Origin: Corynebacterium sp. Marseille-P3884
Lineage (GTDB): Bacteria; Actinomycetota; Actinomycetes; Mycobacteriales; Mycobacteriaceae
Length of the DNA stretch: 64,000 nucleotides
Direction: 5' to 3'
NCBI RefSeq assembly: GCF_017942225.1
Contig: NZ_JAGKSD010000007.1
Span: forward strand, 1-64,000
The stretch's first letter is position 1, and the number at the start of each line of letters is the position of its first letter. The notes under the pieces are model-generated. The model saw only the letters and a program-made list of their open reading frames with translations. It did not search any database and was not told the origin of the DNA. The position numbers and the translations under genes are program-made. Shown in pieces: positions 53,801-61,023 of the stretch.

Positions 53801-54923
53801 AGTGGTGGTGGTACTCTTTCACGACCTCGGTCACACGGTTGACCTCAGTCACACGGCTAACCTCGGTGCGAGTAGTCGTCGCCGTGGAGGTAGTCTCCTT
53901 CGCCGAAGTCGGCTCCGAAGACTTCGACGTAGTGGTCTCCTTGGAGGTGGTCTCATTGGAGGTGGACGGCTCAGAGGACTTTTCCGTCGTAGTCTCCGTC
54001 GTCGTGCTTTCCGACGTCGTCTGCTCGGTGGACTGCTCCGGCGTCGGCTTCGGTGCCGGTGCCGGCTGCTCCTGAGTCGTGCTCTGCTGCGGCGTCGGCG
54101 TCTCGGACGGCTTCGGCTCGAGGTTCAGGCCCGGCTGCTCGACGGTCAAGAGACGCTGCGTCGTGAAATTGTCCATCTTGTTCGGATTAAGGGTGTAATC
54201 CTTGGGCAGGAGGACCGTCACGTATTCGGCATCGCTAACGTCCTGCGCCACCTTGGAGAAAGCAGCATCATTCTTCACCAAACGGTAGTCGGCAAGACCG
54301 TTGCGACGGTCTTTAGGGGCTACGCGAACGTAGTTGATATCAAAACCGGTGATTTCGCGGAAATCGGCAGTACCGACATACTTGCCTTCCTTGATATCCG
54401 CGCGAACCTGATTCAGCGCTGACAAGTTATTCGTCAGCAATGCCTGAAGAACGTAGTTGAGCTTCTGGATTTTCCCGCTGTTTCGCTCAGTGGCTGGAAG
54501 GTTATATTCCTTGACCATCATCTTCGCGACGTGGATCGCTGCGGTTTCGATGTCCTCGTTGATCGAGATGCTATCGCCGTAGTTGCCGGACTGACCGGTC
54601 AGCTTACGCAGCTCATAGTCAGCCGGGTTATTCGACGGCGAAGGAATCGCGAAGTCGATGCACCAACCCGGCCCCTTGCCAGAGCCAAGAAGGTTGACTC
54701 CTCTGTTCTCTTCGTTGTTACGAGCAAGCAGCGCCTCTTCAGTCTGCTGCTTGACGTCGTCCGGCAGCGGTTCATAAGCCGCGCGGACCTCTGGGGATTT
54801 AGACTGCAGCAGCTGCAGTGTCTGCGCACCAGCATCAGGCGCAACCACCGTGGTTGCGCCGAGACCCATGGTCATGGCGATGGTCGCGGCCATGACTTTC
54901 TTCTTCAGGCTAATGTGAGCCAA
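50862..54923 (-). CDS. Large repeat-rich cell-surface protein with candidate thioester domain
   Basis: The protein is about 1353 residues from a TTG at 54923 behind a GAGGAG site; a frame from 54974 gives a poorer signal peptide. A signal peptide ends at AGA (about residue 33). The N-terminal domain (about 34-250) holds GPGWCIDF (Cys88) and, 72 residues later, LQALL (Gln160), a spacing and context suggestive of a Cys-Gln thioester adhesin domain. A Ser/Thr/Glu/Pro stalk (about 265-370) follows. Then come eight beta-rich repeats of about 75-85 residues with a GKLVIKPKPG-type motif, and two longer repeats with DVTGEYTVKDNGDGTYT-type motifs. The C-terminus has two hydrophobic segments, the second at about 1290-1315, and a Ser/Asn/Lys tail. 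There is no LPxTG. It is probably an adhesin anchored by the C-terminal helix. Confidence 0.8.
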   Translation of the reverse strand: MAHISLKKKVMAATIAMTMGLGATTVVAPDAGAQTLQLLQSKSPEVRAAYEPLPDDVKQQTEEALLARNNEENRGVNLLGSGKGPGWCIDFAIPSPSNNPADYELRKLTGQSGNYGDSISINEDIETAAIHVAKMMVKEYNLPATERNSGKIQKLNYVLQALLTNNLSALNQVRADIKEGKYVGTADFREITGFDINYVRVAPKDRRNGLADYRLVKNDAAFSKVAQDVSDAEYVTVLLPKDYTLNPNKMDNFTTQRLLTVEQPGLNLEPKPSETPTPQQSTTQEQPAPAPKPTPEQSTEQTTSESTTTETTTEKSSEPSTSNETTSKETTTSKSSEPTSAKETTSTATTTRTEVSRVTEVNRVTEVVKEYHHHYTYIYNYNEYESTIDVSSNVSGSWKFEVKEGGDLAEVVKENGKLVIKPKPGAKGTVTIVVTDAKGTTHEYTVDVDYTDINKNDSNHNVVVNGGGSNNRSVTITLPSDGSHKVVRGGEWASVKEENGKLIVTPKPGSNGKTVVVEILDGNGNTVDTVNVNITVNTKTETHVENIVAGGKIRIENKGSFEFTKGKDLVNVEEKNGELIITPKPNTKGQTVLVVTDEWGNKDQYTINVDTKVNVDERTITLQDGGKSEITISGDWTHRVVSGDDNVKVTKNGNTLVVEGVPGKNGQAVIEILDENNQVIGRYTFVVTTTKQKVTTNVVRKSIDDLTDFSITPGASSNTLKIVQGGNLVTTDENNGKLLVKPKQGSKGTVVVEERTSDNQLLTKWEITITPADIPEERREITDNGSITITGENLTVTKGEKLVNVTKDGDKTLFKPKAGANGEFVIEVRDEEGRTTHRLIVTVKPTQPKTTDINVKLENTSSSSATITVDQNSKHTVIEGEKKVEVTREGGQLIIKPKNGETGKAVIEVKNPDGSTTNYKVDITEGKVPQRNVTIVNTSGDSSNGRVQSGELTVDVKPGNDVKVVEGDKDLVVIDKQDDKVVVRPNEDKPGQSGKLIIEERDPNGNPVKRYEIVIEGKTPSNNDGDQSGTITVTDKDPNKGTLTIETPGKGGEITIKDGNGKDVTGEYTVKDNGDGTYTIIRKDGKPLNGKLDITWTSEDGKNTSSTGTIVIEGNGDKGGNAGTITVTDKDPENGIVEITAPGKGGEITIKDGDKDVTGEFDVKDNGDGTWTLTRKDGKPLSGNLTISWTSPDGKTFTNNVNITVNTGSSKVRGGGSSNPACIGAISLLSLPLLLAIPAGILSQVQVPGFEHVSAQLNAAIQRANTDLQKGLGIFNEDRAANAAGIDAAASQIAPLIGAGAAAVAAIAVIAGIGAGVLHACEVVDLNEASSNGSSSNSNGGSSSKEAASSREQ

Positions 54924-54946
54924 TTTCTCTTTATCTCCTCGTTGAT

Positions 54947-54967
54947 GGCCGTCGTGTGACGGCGTCC
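54947..54967 (-). promoter_or_regulatory. Leader hairpin before the surface-protein ribosome site
   Basis: GCCGTC-ACAC-GACGGC can fold just upstream of the GAGGAG site. The gene-free stretch 54924-55391 also holds an AT-rich segment (55060-55140), which is the likely promoter zone, and the CsoR-like palindrome at 55258. No riboswitch family could be recognised. Confidence 0.4.
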
Positions 54968-55257
54968 TTCGCATTGCTCGCTAATTGCCCGAAGGGGACT
55001 TTCGGGGCAGTCCACTGCCCAGCAATGGGGAACGAGTTCGAACCCGTCGGAGAACAGTAGGCGATAGATAGGTAGATTTTCCTATAGTGCTTTTTGCATA
55101 AGCTAGACCGATTTATGAGGCGTTCCTTAGTATCCGTTGACCGGTTTCTGGACGAAACTTGAAATTTCACTGGTTGCCGCGACACGCAATCCTTAACGTT
55201 TTCTCGGGAACGGTTTTGTGGTCAGCTCAACAAACGGGCATATTCGGACATGATTTT

Positions 55258-55275
55258 TACCCCCATTAGGGGGTA
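55258..55275. promoter_or_regulatory. CsoR-like copper operator, orphan
   Basis: Perfect arms TACCCCC and GGGGGTA are separated by ATTA. This matches the general form of CsoR/RicR copper-responsive operators. No copper ATPase, chaperone or csoR gene is next to it; the flanking features are a minus-strand tRNA-Ala and the distant surface-protein start. Confidence 0.5.
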
Positions 55276-55318
55276 TTCATAGGCTTGGTGACATGTCCGC
55301 AACGTAATTCCATGTCGC

Positions 55319-55356
55319 CAAAAAAGAACCGGGCCCGTCACCAAGAACGGACCCGG
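55319..55356 (-). terminator. Terminator of tRNA-Ala(CGC)
   Basis: On the minus strand CCGGGTCCG pairs with CGGGCCCGG (one G-T pair) around a 10-base loop, followed by TTCTTTTTT. Confidence 0.8.
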
Positions 55357-55391
55357 AAAGCATGCAAAAGGCATGATAAGAGCATTTTTTG

Positions 55392-55464
55392 TGGAGCATA
55401 GGGGAATCGAACCCCTGACCTTCGCATTGCGAACGCGACGCTCTACCAACTGAGCTAATGCCCC
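55392..55464 (-). tRNA. tRNA-Ala (anticodon CGC)
   Basis: The 73-base tRNA has acceptor GGGGCAT paired with ATGCTCC, a normal D-arm, anticodon loop TTCGCAA (CGC) and T-loop GTTCGATTC. The CCA end is not encoded. Its acceptor and T-arm closely resemble those of the tRNA-Ala(TGC) at 57.0 kb. Confidence 0.93.
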
Positions 55465-55592
55465 TGAAGGCTTTTATGACGTTACGCCTGTCACTCGTGT
55501 GAGCAAAACTCCCTGGGCACCCACGGGTGGCCAGGTTTCACCAAGGTTTGCTCCTGTTGCGGCCACACGCCCGGCACGGAAATATACGTCGC

Positions 55593-56471
55593 GTGGACCA
55601 CCACCTCACCCGCGCCCAATTCCTCACCGGCGCACTCGCCGTCGCTGGCTCAGCCTTACTCGCTGGCTGCACGCAGCAGCGCGAGGAACACTCAAGCACG
55701 ACCAGCGAAACAACCACGGGCACACAGCCCGGAAGCAGCACCACAACGACCACTGCCCCTCCCCCACCGCCGGCGGAACATTACGAAGGCCGCGTCCCGC
55801 GCGAATTCGGCCTTCACATGGACGGCATCACCGACACCGTCCCCACCACGCCCGGCACGACGACCGTCGCCCTCACATTCGACGCATGCGGCGGGCCGAC
55901 GGGTTCAGGGGTGGACCAGGGGCTCGTCGATACGCTCCGCGAATTCAGCGTCCCCGCGACGCTCTTCCTCAATTCGCGCTGGATCGACGTTCACCCGCAC
56001 GAAACGCAATCGCTTATCGACGACCCCCTCTTCCTCATCCACTCCCACGGCACCCTGCATGCTCCTTTATCTGTGACAGGCCAATCCGCCTACGGAATTG
56101 CCGGCACGGCAGATCCTGCCGCGGCGATCGCTGAAATAGAGGACAACCGCGAATTGCTGCGCACCTACGGCGTCGAGTCCGACTGGTTCCGCTCCGGCAC
56201 CGCACATTACGACGATGTCGCGGTGGAAATAGCCCGGGACCGGGGAGTGAAGATCGCCGGCTTCACTGTCAACGCCGACTACGGCGCCACCTCCCCCGCG
56301 GATCAAGTCGCCGCGGCGATCATGGACGCCCCCGACGGCACGATCGTCCTCGCGCACATGAACCAGCCCTCATCCGGCACCGCAGCCGGCGTCCGCGCCG
56401 CCCTCGAGCAAATGCGCGGAGGCACCCACCGCTTCGTCTTCGTCGACGGCACCGCTCCCGCAGACCTCTGA
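55593..56471 (+). CDS. Polysaccharide-deacetylase-like lipoprotein
   Basis: The protein is about 292 residues from the GTG at 55593; earlier in-frame starts give an arginine-rich, unlikely N-terminus. The signal ends in lipobox LAGC, followed by a Ser/Thr/Pro linker. A NodB-type fold follows, with TFDACGG in place of TFDDG and HSHGTLHAPLS as the His-x3-His metal motif; FRSGTAHYD corresponds to motif 3. It may deacetylate wall sugars outside the membrane; the Cys-Gly replacement leaves one metal-site Asp. The 11-mer copy at 56012 encodes Leu-Ile-Asp-Asp. Confidence 0.82.
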   Translation: MDHHLTRAQFLTGALAVAGSALLAGCTQQREEHSSTTSETTTGTQPGSSTTTTTAPPPPPAEHYEGRVPREFGLHMDGITDTVPTTPGTTTVALTFDACGGPTGSGVDQGLVDTLREFSVPATLFLNSRWIDVHPHETQSLIDDPLFLIHSHGTLHAPLSVTGQSAYGIAGTADPAAAIAEIEDNRELLRTYGVESDWFRSGTAHYDDVAVEIARDRGVKIAGFTVNADYGATSPADQVAAAIMDAPDGTIVLAHMNQPSSGTAAGVRAALEQMRGGTHRFVFVDGTAPADL

Positions 56472-56512
56472 CACTGACATCCGCACGACCGCTGCAACTC
56501 ACACTTACGCTG

Positions 56513-56914
56513 CGAAAGTGCGAATCCAAACTACGAAAGTGCGAATGTGCACATCAAAAGCGCGAAAGCTCGACACTCCTAATGGACCGAGCTGATGGTC
56601 CTGGAAGGTGAGCCGCGGCCAGGAGTGAATCTGTTTACACTCGCCACATTCAAGGCTTCTTATATCACTAGTTCAACGCATTTTCCGTCACCTGAAGAAA
56701 AGACCGAAATGTAAACAAATTCACCGGCGCCTCTCCATCGATAGCCCGCCGGTCACGCGGAGATCTGAAACCTCTGCCCCACTGGATCTCACCCTCACCC
56801 TCCGAAAGTGCGAAATCAAAGTGTGAAATAAGGAACCATTTTCTCAGTTTCTCACTTCGCTGACCTGCGGTTTATGAGTCTAAATGTCAAAGTGTGAATC
56901 AAAGTCAGACTTTG
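56513..56914. repeat. Iteron-like CGAAAGTGCGAAT repeats in a gene-free region
   Basis: In the 540-base gene-free stretch 56472-57011, copies start at 56513, 56534 and 56555 (the third with three mismatches), spaced exactly 21 bases. Further copies are at 56803, 56816 (TCAAAGTGTGAAA) and 56887 (TCAAAGTGTGAAT). A palindrome CAAAGTC-A-GACTTTG lies at 56900-56914. Inverted TGTTTACA (56632) and TGTAAACA (56710) lie between the two repeat groups. No ORF is credible here. Confidence 0.7.
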
Positions 56915-56962
56915 CGGGAGAAGTAATCACAGTGTGCACCGGGAGCACACCAGAAAAGCAGA

Positions 56963-56994
56963 AGACCCTCTCTCCTGTTCCGGAAAGAGGGTCT
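56963..56994 (-). terminator. Terminator after the tRNA-Ile/tRNA-Ala pair
   Basis: Arms AGACCCTCT and AGAGGGTCT enclose a 14-base loop, followed on the minus strand by a T-rich TCTGCTTTTCTGG. Confidence 0.7.
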
Positions 56995-57011
56995 GATCTG
57001 TACTTATGCTG

Positions 57012-57084
57012 TGGAGCATAGGAGAATCGAACTCCTGACCTCCTCCTTGCAAGGGAGGCGCTCTACCAATTGAGCTAATGCCCC
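57012..57084 (-). tRNA. tRNA-Ala (anticodon TGC)
   Basis: The 73-base tRNA has acceptor GGGGCAT/ATGCTCC, anticodon stem CCTCC/GGAGG with loop CTTGCAA (TGC), and T-loop GTTCGATTC. It follows tRNA-Ile on the same strand after a short spacer. CCA is not encoded. Confidence 0.95.
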
Positions 57085-57096
57085 TTTGTTCCGAAC

Positions 57097-57173
57097 TGGT
57101 GGGCCTAGCAAGAATCGAACTTGCGACCTCATCGTTATCAGCGATGCGCTCTAACCGACTGAGCTATAGGCCC
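57097..57173 (-). tRNA. tRNA-Ile (anticodon GAT)
   Basis: The 77-base tRNA has the CCA encoded. The acceptor is GGGCCTA/TAGGCCC, the anticodon loop CTGATAA contains GAT, and the T-loop is GTTCGATTC. It lies downstream of gyrA-DUF3566, as in other corynebacteria and mycobacteria. Confidence 0.95.
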
Positions 57174-57265
57174 GCTCGGAACTGTTAGAACATTACCCAC
57201 GAGTCTACGTTAAAACCAAATCGCCTGGTCACGCCCCGATTCAAGATGACGTAAAGCAAAGGAAA

Positions 57266-57303
57266 CCCCGTCTGGAAATCGTTCGAACACGTTCCAGACG
57301 GGG
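57266..57303 (-). terminator. Terminator of the gyrA-DUF3566 operon
   Basis: Perfect 12-base arms CCCCGTCTGGAA and TTCCAGACGGGG are followed on the minus strand by TTTCCTTTGC. Confidence 0.8.
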
Positions 57304-57334
57304 CATGCCGCCTAGGCGGGGCCGACCAGGCTGT

Positions 57335-57676
57335 TTATCGGTAGTCGGTCAACTCGACGCCGAGGCCGCCGACCAGGTCCGCAAGCGCGTTGTAGATGAA
57401 CGCGGTGAGCGGGGCCATGATGGCCACGGCCACGACGCCGATGGCGCCGGCCAGGGCGGCGAGAGCGATCACGAGCGGGAAGTCGATGATGGTCTCCCCG
57501 CCCACGCCGCCGATGAGGGAGTTGATGGATTCCACTACACCGGCGGCATCGACGGCGAAGTAGAGCACGGAGACGGCGATCAGCCACGCGGCGAACCCGA
57601 TGAGCGCCATGAGGATGCCTATTTTGAAGGCGCTCCCGGCGCGGATGCGCGTGACGGTGACGTTGCGTGCGGCCAT
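57335..57676 (-). CDS. DUF3566 membrane protein
   Basis: The 113-residue protein has two membrane helices (about 18-42 and 66-90) and a C-terminal amphipathic segment, matching the DUF3566 family. Its place directly after gyrA (3-base gap) is conserved in actinobacteria. The function is unknown; a link to the envelope is likely from its topology. Confidence 0.9.
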   Translation of the reverse strand: MAARNVTVTRIRAGSAFKIGILMALIGFAAWLIAVSVLYFAVDAAGVVESINSLIGGVGGETIIDFPLVIALAALAGAIGVVAVAIMAPLTAFIYNALADLVGGLGVELTDYR

Positions 57677-57679
57677 GCT

Positions 57680-60286
57680 TTATTCCTTCCCGTCGGAATC
57701 AGACTCGTCGTACTCGTGGCTCTCGCCCACCTCGTCGGTCTCGACGGAGTTGACGTTCACGGGCTCGGCACCTTGGTCCAGGGTCTTCTCGCCCTTGGCC
57801 ACGGCGGTAGCTTCCTGCTCGCCTTCGTCCTCGACGTTGACGTCGATAGCCAGAAGCTCGTTGCCCTCGGCCAGGTCCACGAGGCGGACACCCATGGTGG
57901 CGCGTGACGACGGGCGGATCTGGTTGACCTCGGTACGGATGACACCGCCGGCAGACGTGATGGCGAAGATCTGGTCGTCTTCCTCCACTGCGAGTGCGCC
58001 GATGAGCTTGCCGCGCTTCGGGGTGTACTTGAAGGTCATGACACCCATGCCACCGCGGCCCTGCGGGTTGTACTCGGAGATCGGGGTGCGCTTGCCGTAG
58101 CCGCCGGAGGTGGCCACGAGGAGGAAGTCGTCGTCCTTCACCGTGGTCATGGCCAGCAGCTGGTCGTCGCCGCGGAAGCGCATGCCCTTCACGCCGGCGG
58201 TGGCGCGGCCCATCGGGCGGAGCTGCTCGTCGTCGGCGGTAAACCGGATGGACTGGCCCTGCTCGGAGACGAGCAAGATGTCGTCTTCCGCGCTGACCAG
58301 AGAGGCACCGATCAGGGCATCGCCCTCGTTGAGGTTGATGGCGATGAGGCCGGCAGAACGCGCGGATTCGTAGTCGGTCAAGCGGGACTTCTTCACGCGG
58401 CCGTCGCGCGTGGCCAGGACCAGGTACGGGGCGTCCTGGTAGGTCTGGATCTGGATGATCTGCGCGATCTTTTCTTCCGGCTGGAATTCCAGCAGGTTGG
58501 CCACGTGCTGGCCGCGTGCGGTACGGCCTGCCTCCGGCAGCTCGTAGGCCTTCAGGCGATAGACGCGGCCGAAGTTGGTGAAGAAGAGGATCCAGTCGTG
58601 GGTGGAGCAGATGAAGAAGTTCTTCACCACGTCGTCCTGCTTCAGCTCAGCACCGCGCACGCCCTTGCCGCCGCGCTTCTGCGACTTGTAGGCGTCGACC
58701 TTGGTGCGCTTGGCATAGCCGGTCGCGGTGATGGTGACCACGACGTTCTCGCGCGCGATCAAATCTTCCTCGGTCACGTCGCCGGTGGCTGCGACAAGGC
58801 GGGTGCGACGCTCGTCGCCGTGCTTGTCGACGACCTCCTTCAGCTCCTCAGCCACAATCGCGCGCTGCCGCTCCGGTTTGGCCAGGATGTCCTTGTAGTC
58901 GGCGATCTCGGCCTCGATGGCGGCCAAATCGTCGACGATCTTCTGGCGCTCGAGAGCGGCCAGACGGCGCAGCTGCATGGCGAGGATGGCGTCGGCTTGG
59001 ATCTCGTCGACGTCGAGAAGCTCCATGAGGCCCGTGCGCGCCTCGTCGACCGTCGGGGAACGGCGGATGAGCGCGATGACCTCGTCGAGCATGTCCAAAG
59101 CCTTGACCAGGCCGCGCAGGATGTGGGCGCGCTTTTCGGCTTCGTCGAGGCGGTACTGGGTGCGCCTGACAATGACCTCGATCTGGTGGGCCACGTAGTA
59201 GCGGAGCATCTGGTCGAGGCGGAGGGTGCGCGGCACACCGTCCACAAGCGAGAGCATGTTCGCGCTGAAGTTCGACTCGAGCGGCGAGTGCTTGTACAGG
59301 TTGTTGAGCACAACGCGCGGCACGGCATCGCGCTTGAGCGTGACCACGATGCGCATGCCCACGCGGTCGGAGGACTCGTCCTCGATCTTGGAGATGCCGG
59401 TGAGCTTGCCCGCGGCGACCTGCTCGGCGATGCCGGAGATGAAATTATCTGGGTTGACGTTGTACGGCAGCTCCGTGATCACGATGACCTGGCGAGTGCC
59501 GATTTCCTCGATCTCAGTGACACCGCGCATGCGGATGGAACCACGGCCGGTGGTGTAGGCGTCCTTGATGCCCTGGTCGCCGACGATGAGTCCTGCGGTG
59601 GGGAAATCCGGGCCCTTGACGCGCTCCATGCAGGCATCGAGCGTGGCCTTGTCGTCCGCGTCGTGGTTGTCCAGAATCCAGTAGATCGCTTCGGCCAGCT
59701 CGCCCAGGTTGTGCGGCGGGATATTGGTGGCCATGCCCACGGCGATACCGGAAGAGCCGTTGAGCAGCAGGTTCGGCACACGCGACGGGAGCACGACCGG
59801 CTCTTGGGCCTTGCCGTCGTAGTTGGGCACGAAGTCCACGGCGTTTTCGCGGATGTCGCGCACCATCTCCATGGACAGCGGAGTCATCTTGCACTCCGTG
59901 TATCGCATGGCCGCCGGGCCGTCGTTGCCGCGGGAGCCGAAGTTGCCCTGGCCGTCCACCAGCGGGTAGCGCATGACCCACGGCTGCGCGAGACGCACGA
60001 GGGTGTCGTAAATAGCGGAGTCGCCGTGCGGGTGGAATTGACCCATCGCGTCGGAGACTGGGCGCGCGGACTTCACGTACGAGCGCTCCGGGCGGTAGCC
60101 GGAGTCGTACATTGCGTAGACAATGCGGCGGTGCACGGGCTTCATGCCGTCGCGCACATCGGGCAGTGCGCGGCCGACGATGACGCTCATCGCGTAGTCG
60201 ATGTAGCTGGTCTGCATCTCCTCGTTGATGTCAATGGGGAGAATGCGGTCGCCTTCGCTACCGCCACCGAAAATATCGTCACTCAA
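57680..60286 (-). CDS. gyrA: DNA gyrase subunit A
   Basis: The 868-residue protein has the full topoisomerase II A-subunit layout, with catalytic Tyr129 in AAMRYTE and six GyrA-type beta-pinwheel blades in the C-terminal third. With GyrB it introduces negative supercoils. The quinolone-determining region reads HGDSAIYD, with Ser90 and Asp94 intact, the usual susceptible form. It begins with TTG (60286-60284) after an AAAGG site. The acidic tail of about 50 residues is variable. The minus orientation suggests dnaA/gyrB lie to the right of the window. Confidence 0.97.
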   Translation of the reverse strand: MSDDIFGGGSEGDRILPIDINEEMQTSYIDYAMSVIVGRALPDVRDGMKPVHRRIVYAMYDSGYRPERSYVKSARPVSDAMGQFHPHGDSAIYDTLVRLAQPWVMRYPLVDGQGNFGSRGNDGPAAMRYTECKMTPLSMEMVRDIRENAVDFVPNYDGKAQEPVVLPSRVPNLLLNGSSGIAVGMATNIPPHNLGELAEAIYWILDNHDADDKATLDACMERVKGPDFPTAGLIVGDQGIKDAYTTGRGSIRMRGVTEIEEIGTRQVIVITELPYNVNPDNFISGIAEQVAAGKLTGISKIEDESSDRVGMRIVVTLKRDAVPRVVLNNLYKHSPLESNFSANMLSLVDGVPRTLRLDQMLRYYVAHQIEVIVRRTQYRLDEAEKRAHILRGLVKALDMLDEVIALIRRSPTVDEARTGLMELLDVDEIQADAILAMQLRRLAALERQKIVDDLAAIEAEIADYKDILAKPERQRAIVAEELKEVVDKHGDERRTRLVAATGDVTEEDLIARENVVVTITATGYAKRTKVDAYKSQKRGGKGVRGAELKQDDVVKNFFICSTHDWILFFTNFGRVYRLKAYELPEAGRTARGQHVANLLEFQPEEKIAQIIQIQTYQDAPYLVLATRDGRVKKSRLTDYESARSAGLIAINLNEGDALIGASLVSAEDDILLVSEQGQSIRFTADDEQLRPMGRATAGVKGMRFRGDDQLLAMTTVKDDDFLLVATSGGYGKRTPISEYNPQGRGGMGVMTFKYTPKRGKLIGALAVEEDDQIFAITSAGGVIRTEVNQIRPSSRATMGVRLVDLAEGNELLAIDVNVEDEGEQEATAVAKGEKTLDQGAEPVNVNSVETDEVGESHEYDESDSDGKE

Positions 60287-60361
60287 AGTTGAGGCCTTTC
60301 AGTTAGAGATAGTTCACACAGCAGTTTACGCGCCGTGAGAACCATTCCCCCGCTCCCATGC

Positions 60362-60378
60362 GGTATCAGAGTGATACC
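60362..60378. promoter_or_regulatory. Palindromic operator GGTATCA-GAG-TGATACC
   Basis: Perfect 7-base arms with a 3-base spacer end 9 bases before the antitoxin-like start. This is the position of an autoregulatory site bound by ribbon-helix-helix antitoxins. Confidence 0.6.
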
Positions 60379-60387
60379 ATCGCGATC

Positions 60388-60612
60388 ATGGCAATGACGC
60401 TCAGGCTCTCCGCGGAAGAAGACCGCGCGCTCGTCCTGCTCGCCAGCGCATGGGGGTGCAGCAAACAGGAAGCAGCGAAACGCGCGGTAGTCATTTCAGC
60501 GAGCAGACTGCTTGACGACGACGCCGTGGCCTCCCTCGCCAACGACACCGTCCCCGGCCGTGCCGCCTTAGCCGCCCGCATCCGACGCGCCCGGCCCAAC
60601 GAGGCGGACTAA
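60388..60612 (+). CDS. Ribbon-helix-helix (CopG-like) antitoxin-type protein
   Basis: The protein is about 74 residues from the ATG at 60388. MAMTLRLSAEEDRALVLLAS has the short strand plus helix of ribbon-helix-helix regulators, and WGCSKQEAAKRAV is the second helix. A positively charged C-terminus follows. It is preceded by a perfect palindrome and followed after 30 bases by a Doc-like gene, the layout of a type II toxin-antitoxin operon. Confidence 0.7.
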   Translation: MAMTLRLSAEEDRALVLLASAWGCSKQEAAKRAVVISASRLLDDDAVASLANDTVPGRAALAARIRRARPNEAD

Positions 60613-60642
60613 GACCGCCCCACCTCATCCTCCACCCCAATC

Positions 60643-60915
60643 ATGAAGCCCCTGACTCCCGAACAACTGCTCATCATCGCCGACGAGTGCTGCGCGAAGT
60701 GGGCCCCTTCCGCCACTGTGCGCAGTTATTCCGCGATCTGCGCCGCCGCGGCGATTCCCGGCGCGAAGCTGGACGGCCTCCCCGTCTTCGACTCCCCCGC
60801 CGCCGCGGCCGCCGCCCTCGCCCGCGGCATCGAGCGCCTCGAACCGCTCGCTGATTTCAACGCGCACTTCGCCGAGACCGCCGGGGAGATCTATCTGCGC
60901 TGGTGTGAGGCCTGA
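60643..60915 (+). CDS. Doc/Fic-like protein with degenerate active site
   Basis: The 90-residue protein begins LTPEQLLIIADE like Doc toxins. Its C-terminal segment EPLADFNAHFA (67-77) aligns with the Fic motif HPFxDGNKRTA: Pro, Asp and Asn are kept, but the catalytic His is Glu and the Lys-Arg pair is Ala-His. It is also shorter than Doc (about 125). It is probably inactive as a transferase, or a diverged relative. It is paired with the ribbon-helix-helix gene upstream. Confidence 0.55.
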   Translation: MKPLTPEQLLIIADECCAKWAPSATVRSYSAICAAAAIPGAKLDGLPVFDSPAAAAAALARGIERLEPLADFNAHFAETAGEIYLRWCEA

Positions 60916-60944
60916 TCAGCAGCTGAAAAATCGTATCGCCCCCA

Positions 60945-60972
60945 AATCTTTCTCTGGAAAGATTGCTAGACT
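60945..60972 (+). promoter_or_regulatory. Operator-like hairpin and -10 box before the YPDG surface protein
   Basis: Arms AATCTTTC and GAAAGATT with a 4-base loop (60945-60964) lie just upstream of a -10-like TAGACT (60967-60972). The placement suggests a repressor or activator site on this promoter. Confidence 0.45.
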
Positions 60973-61023
60973 TCGCTGTGGAAACCTTTACTGCCAACCT
61001 TTCGTTTTTAAGGAAGCTCCGCC

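Larger units (their letters stand above)
924..56022. repeat. Dispersed 11-bp motif GCTTATCGACG, 17 exact copies
   Basis: Exact copies read on the + strand as GCTTATCGACG start at 924, 7888, 11833, 20675, 37231, 42576, 50731 and 56012. Copies read as CGTCGATAAGC start at 1187, 3961, 6132, 13841, 17156, 23081, 32453, 37395 and 44750. One-mismatch relatives are at 3344 and 17915. Fifteen copies are inside genes and two are intergenic (20675, 50731). Flanking bases are not conserved and the two orientations are balanced. In coding copies the common frames are Leu-Ile-Asp (CTT ATC GAC) and Ser-Ile-Ser (TCG ATA AGC). The start and end given here span the first and last copy, not a continuous element. 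No function is known to me. Confidence 0.9.

Noticed and set aside
50646-54422. A 1258-codon open frame on the + strand.
   Set aside because: It is exactly antisense to the repeat-rich surface protein; its length follows from the codon pattern of the repeats, and it has no ribosome site or recognisable domain.
54931-55185. An 84-codon minus-strand frame upstream of the surface protein.
   Set aside because: It has no ribosome site, mixed low-quality composition, and overlaps the leader hairpin and start of the surface protein.
56012-56022. The 11-mer as a DnaA box.
   Set aside because: TTATCGACG differs from TTATCCACA at two positions and is scattered inside genes instead of clustering with the true boxes at 30.3-30.5 kb.
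57012-57173. tRNA-Ile and tRNA-Ala as part of an rRNA operon.
   Set aside because: No 16S, 23S or 5S sequence is near; the pair follows gyrA as expected in this genus.
58505-60292. A 595-codon + strand frame.
   Set aside because: It is antisense to gyrA.
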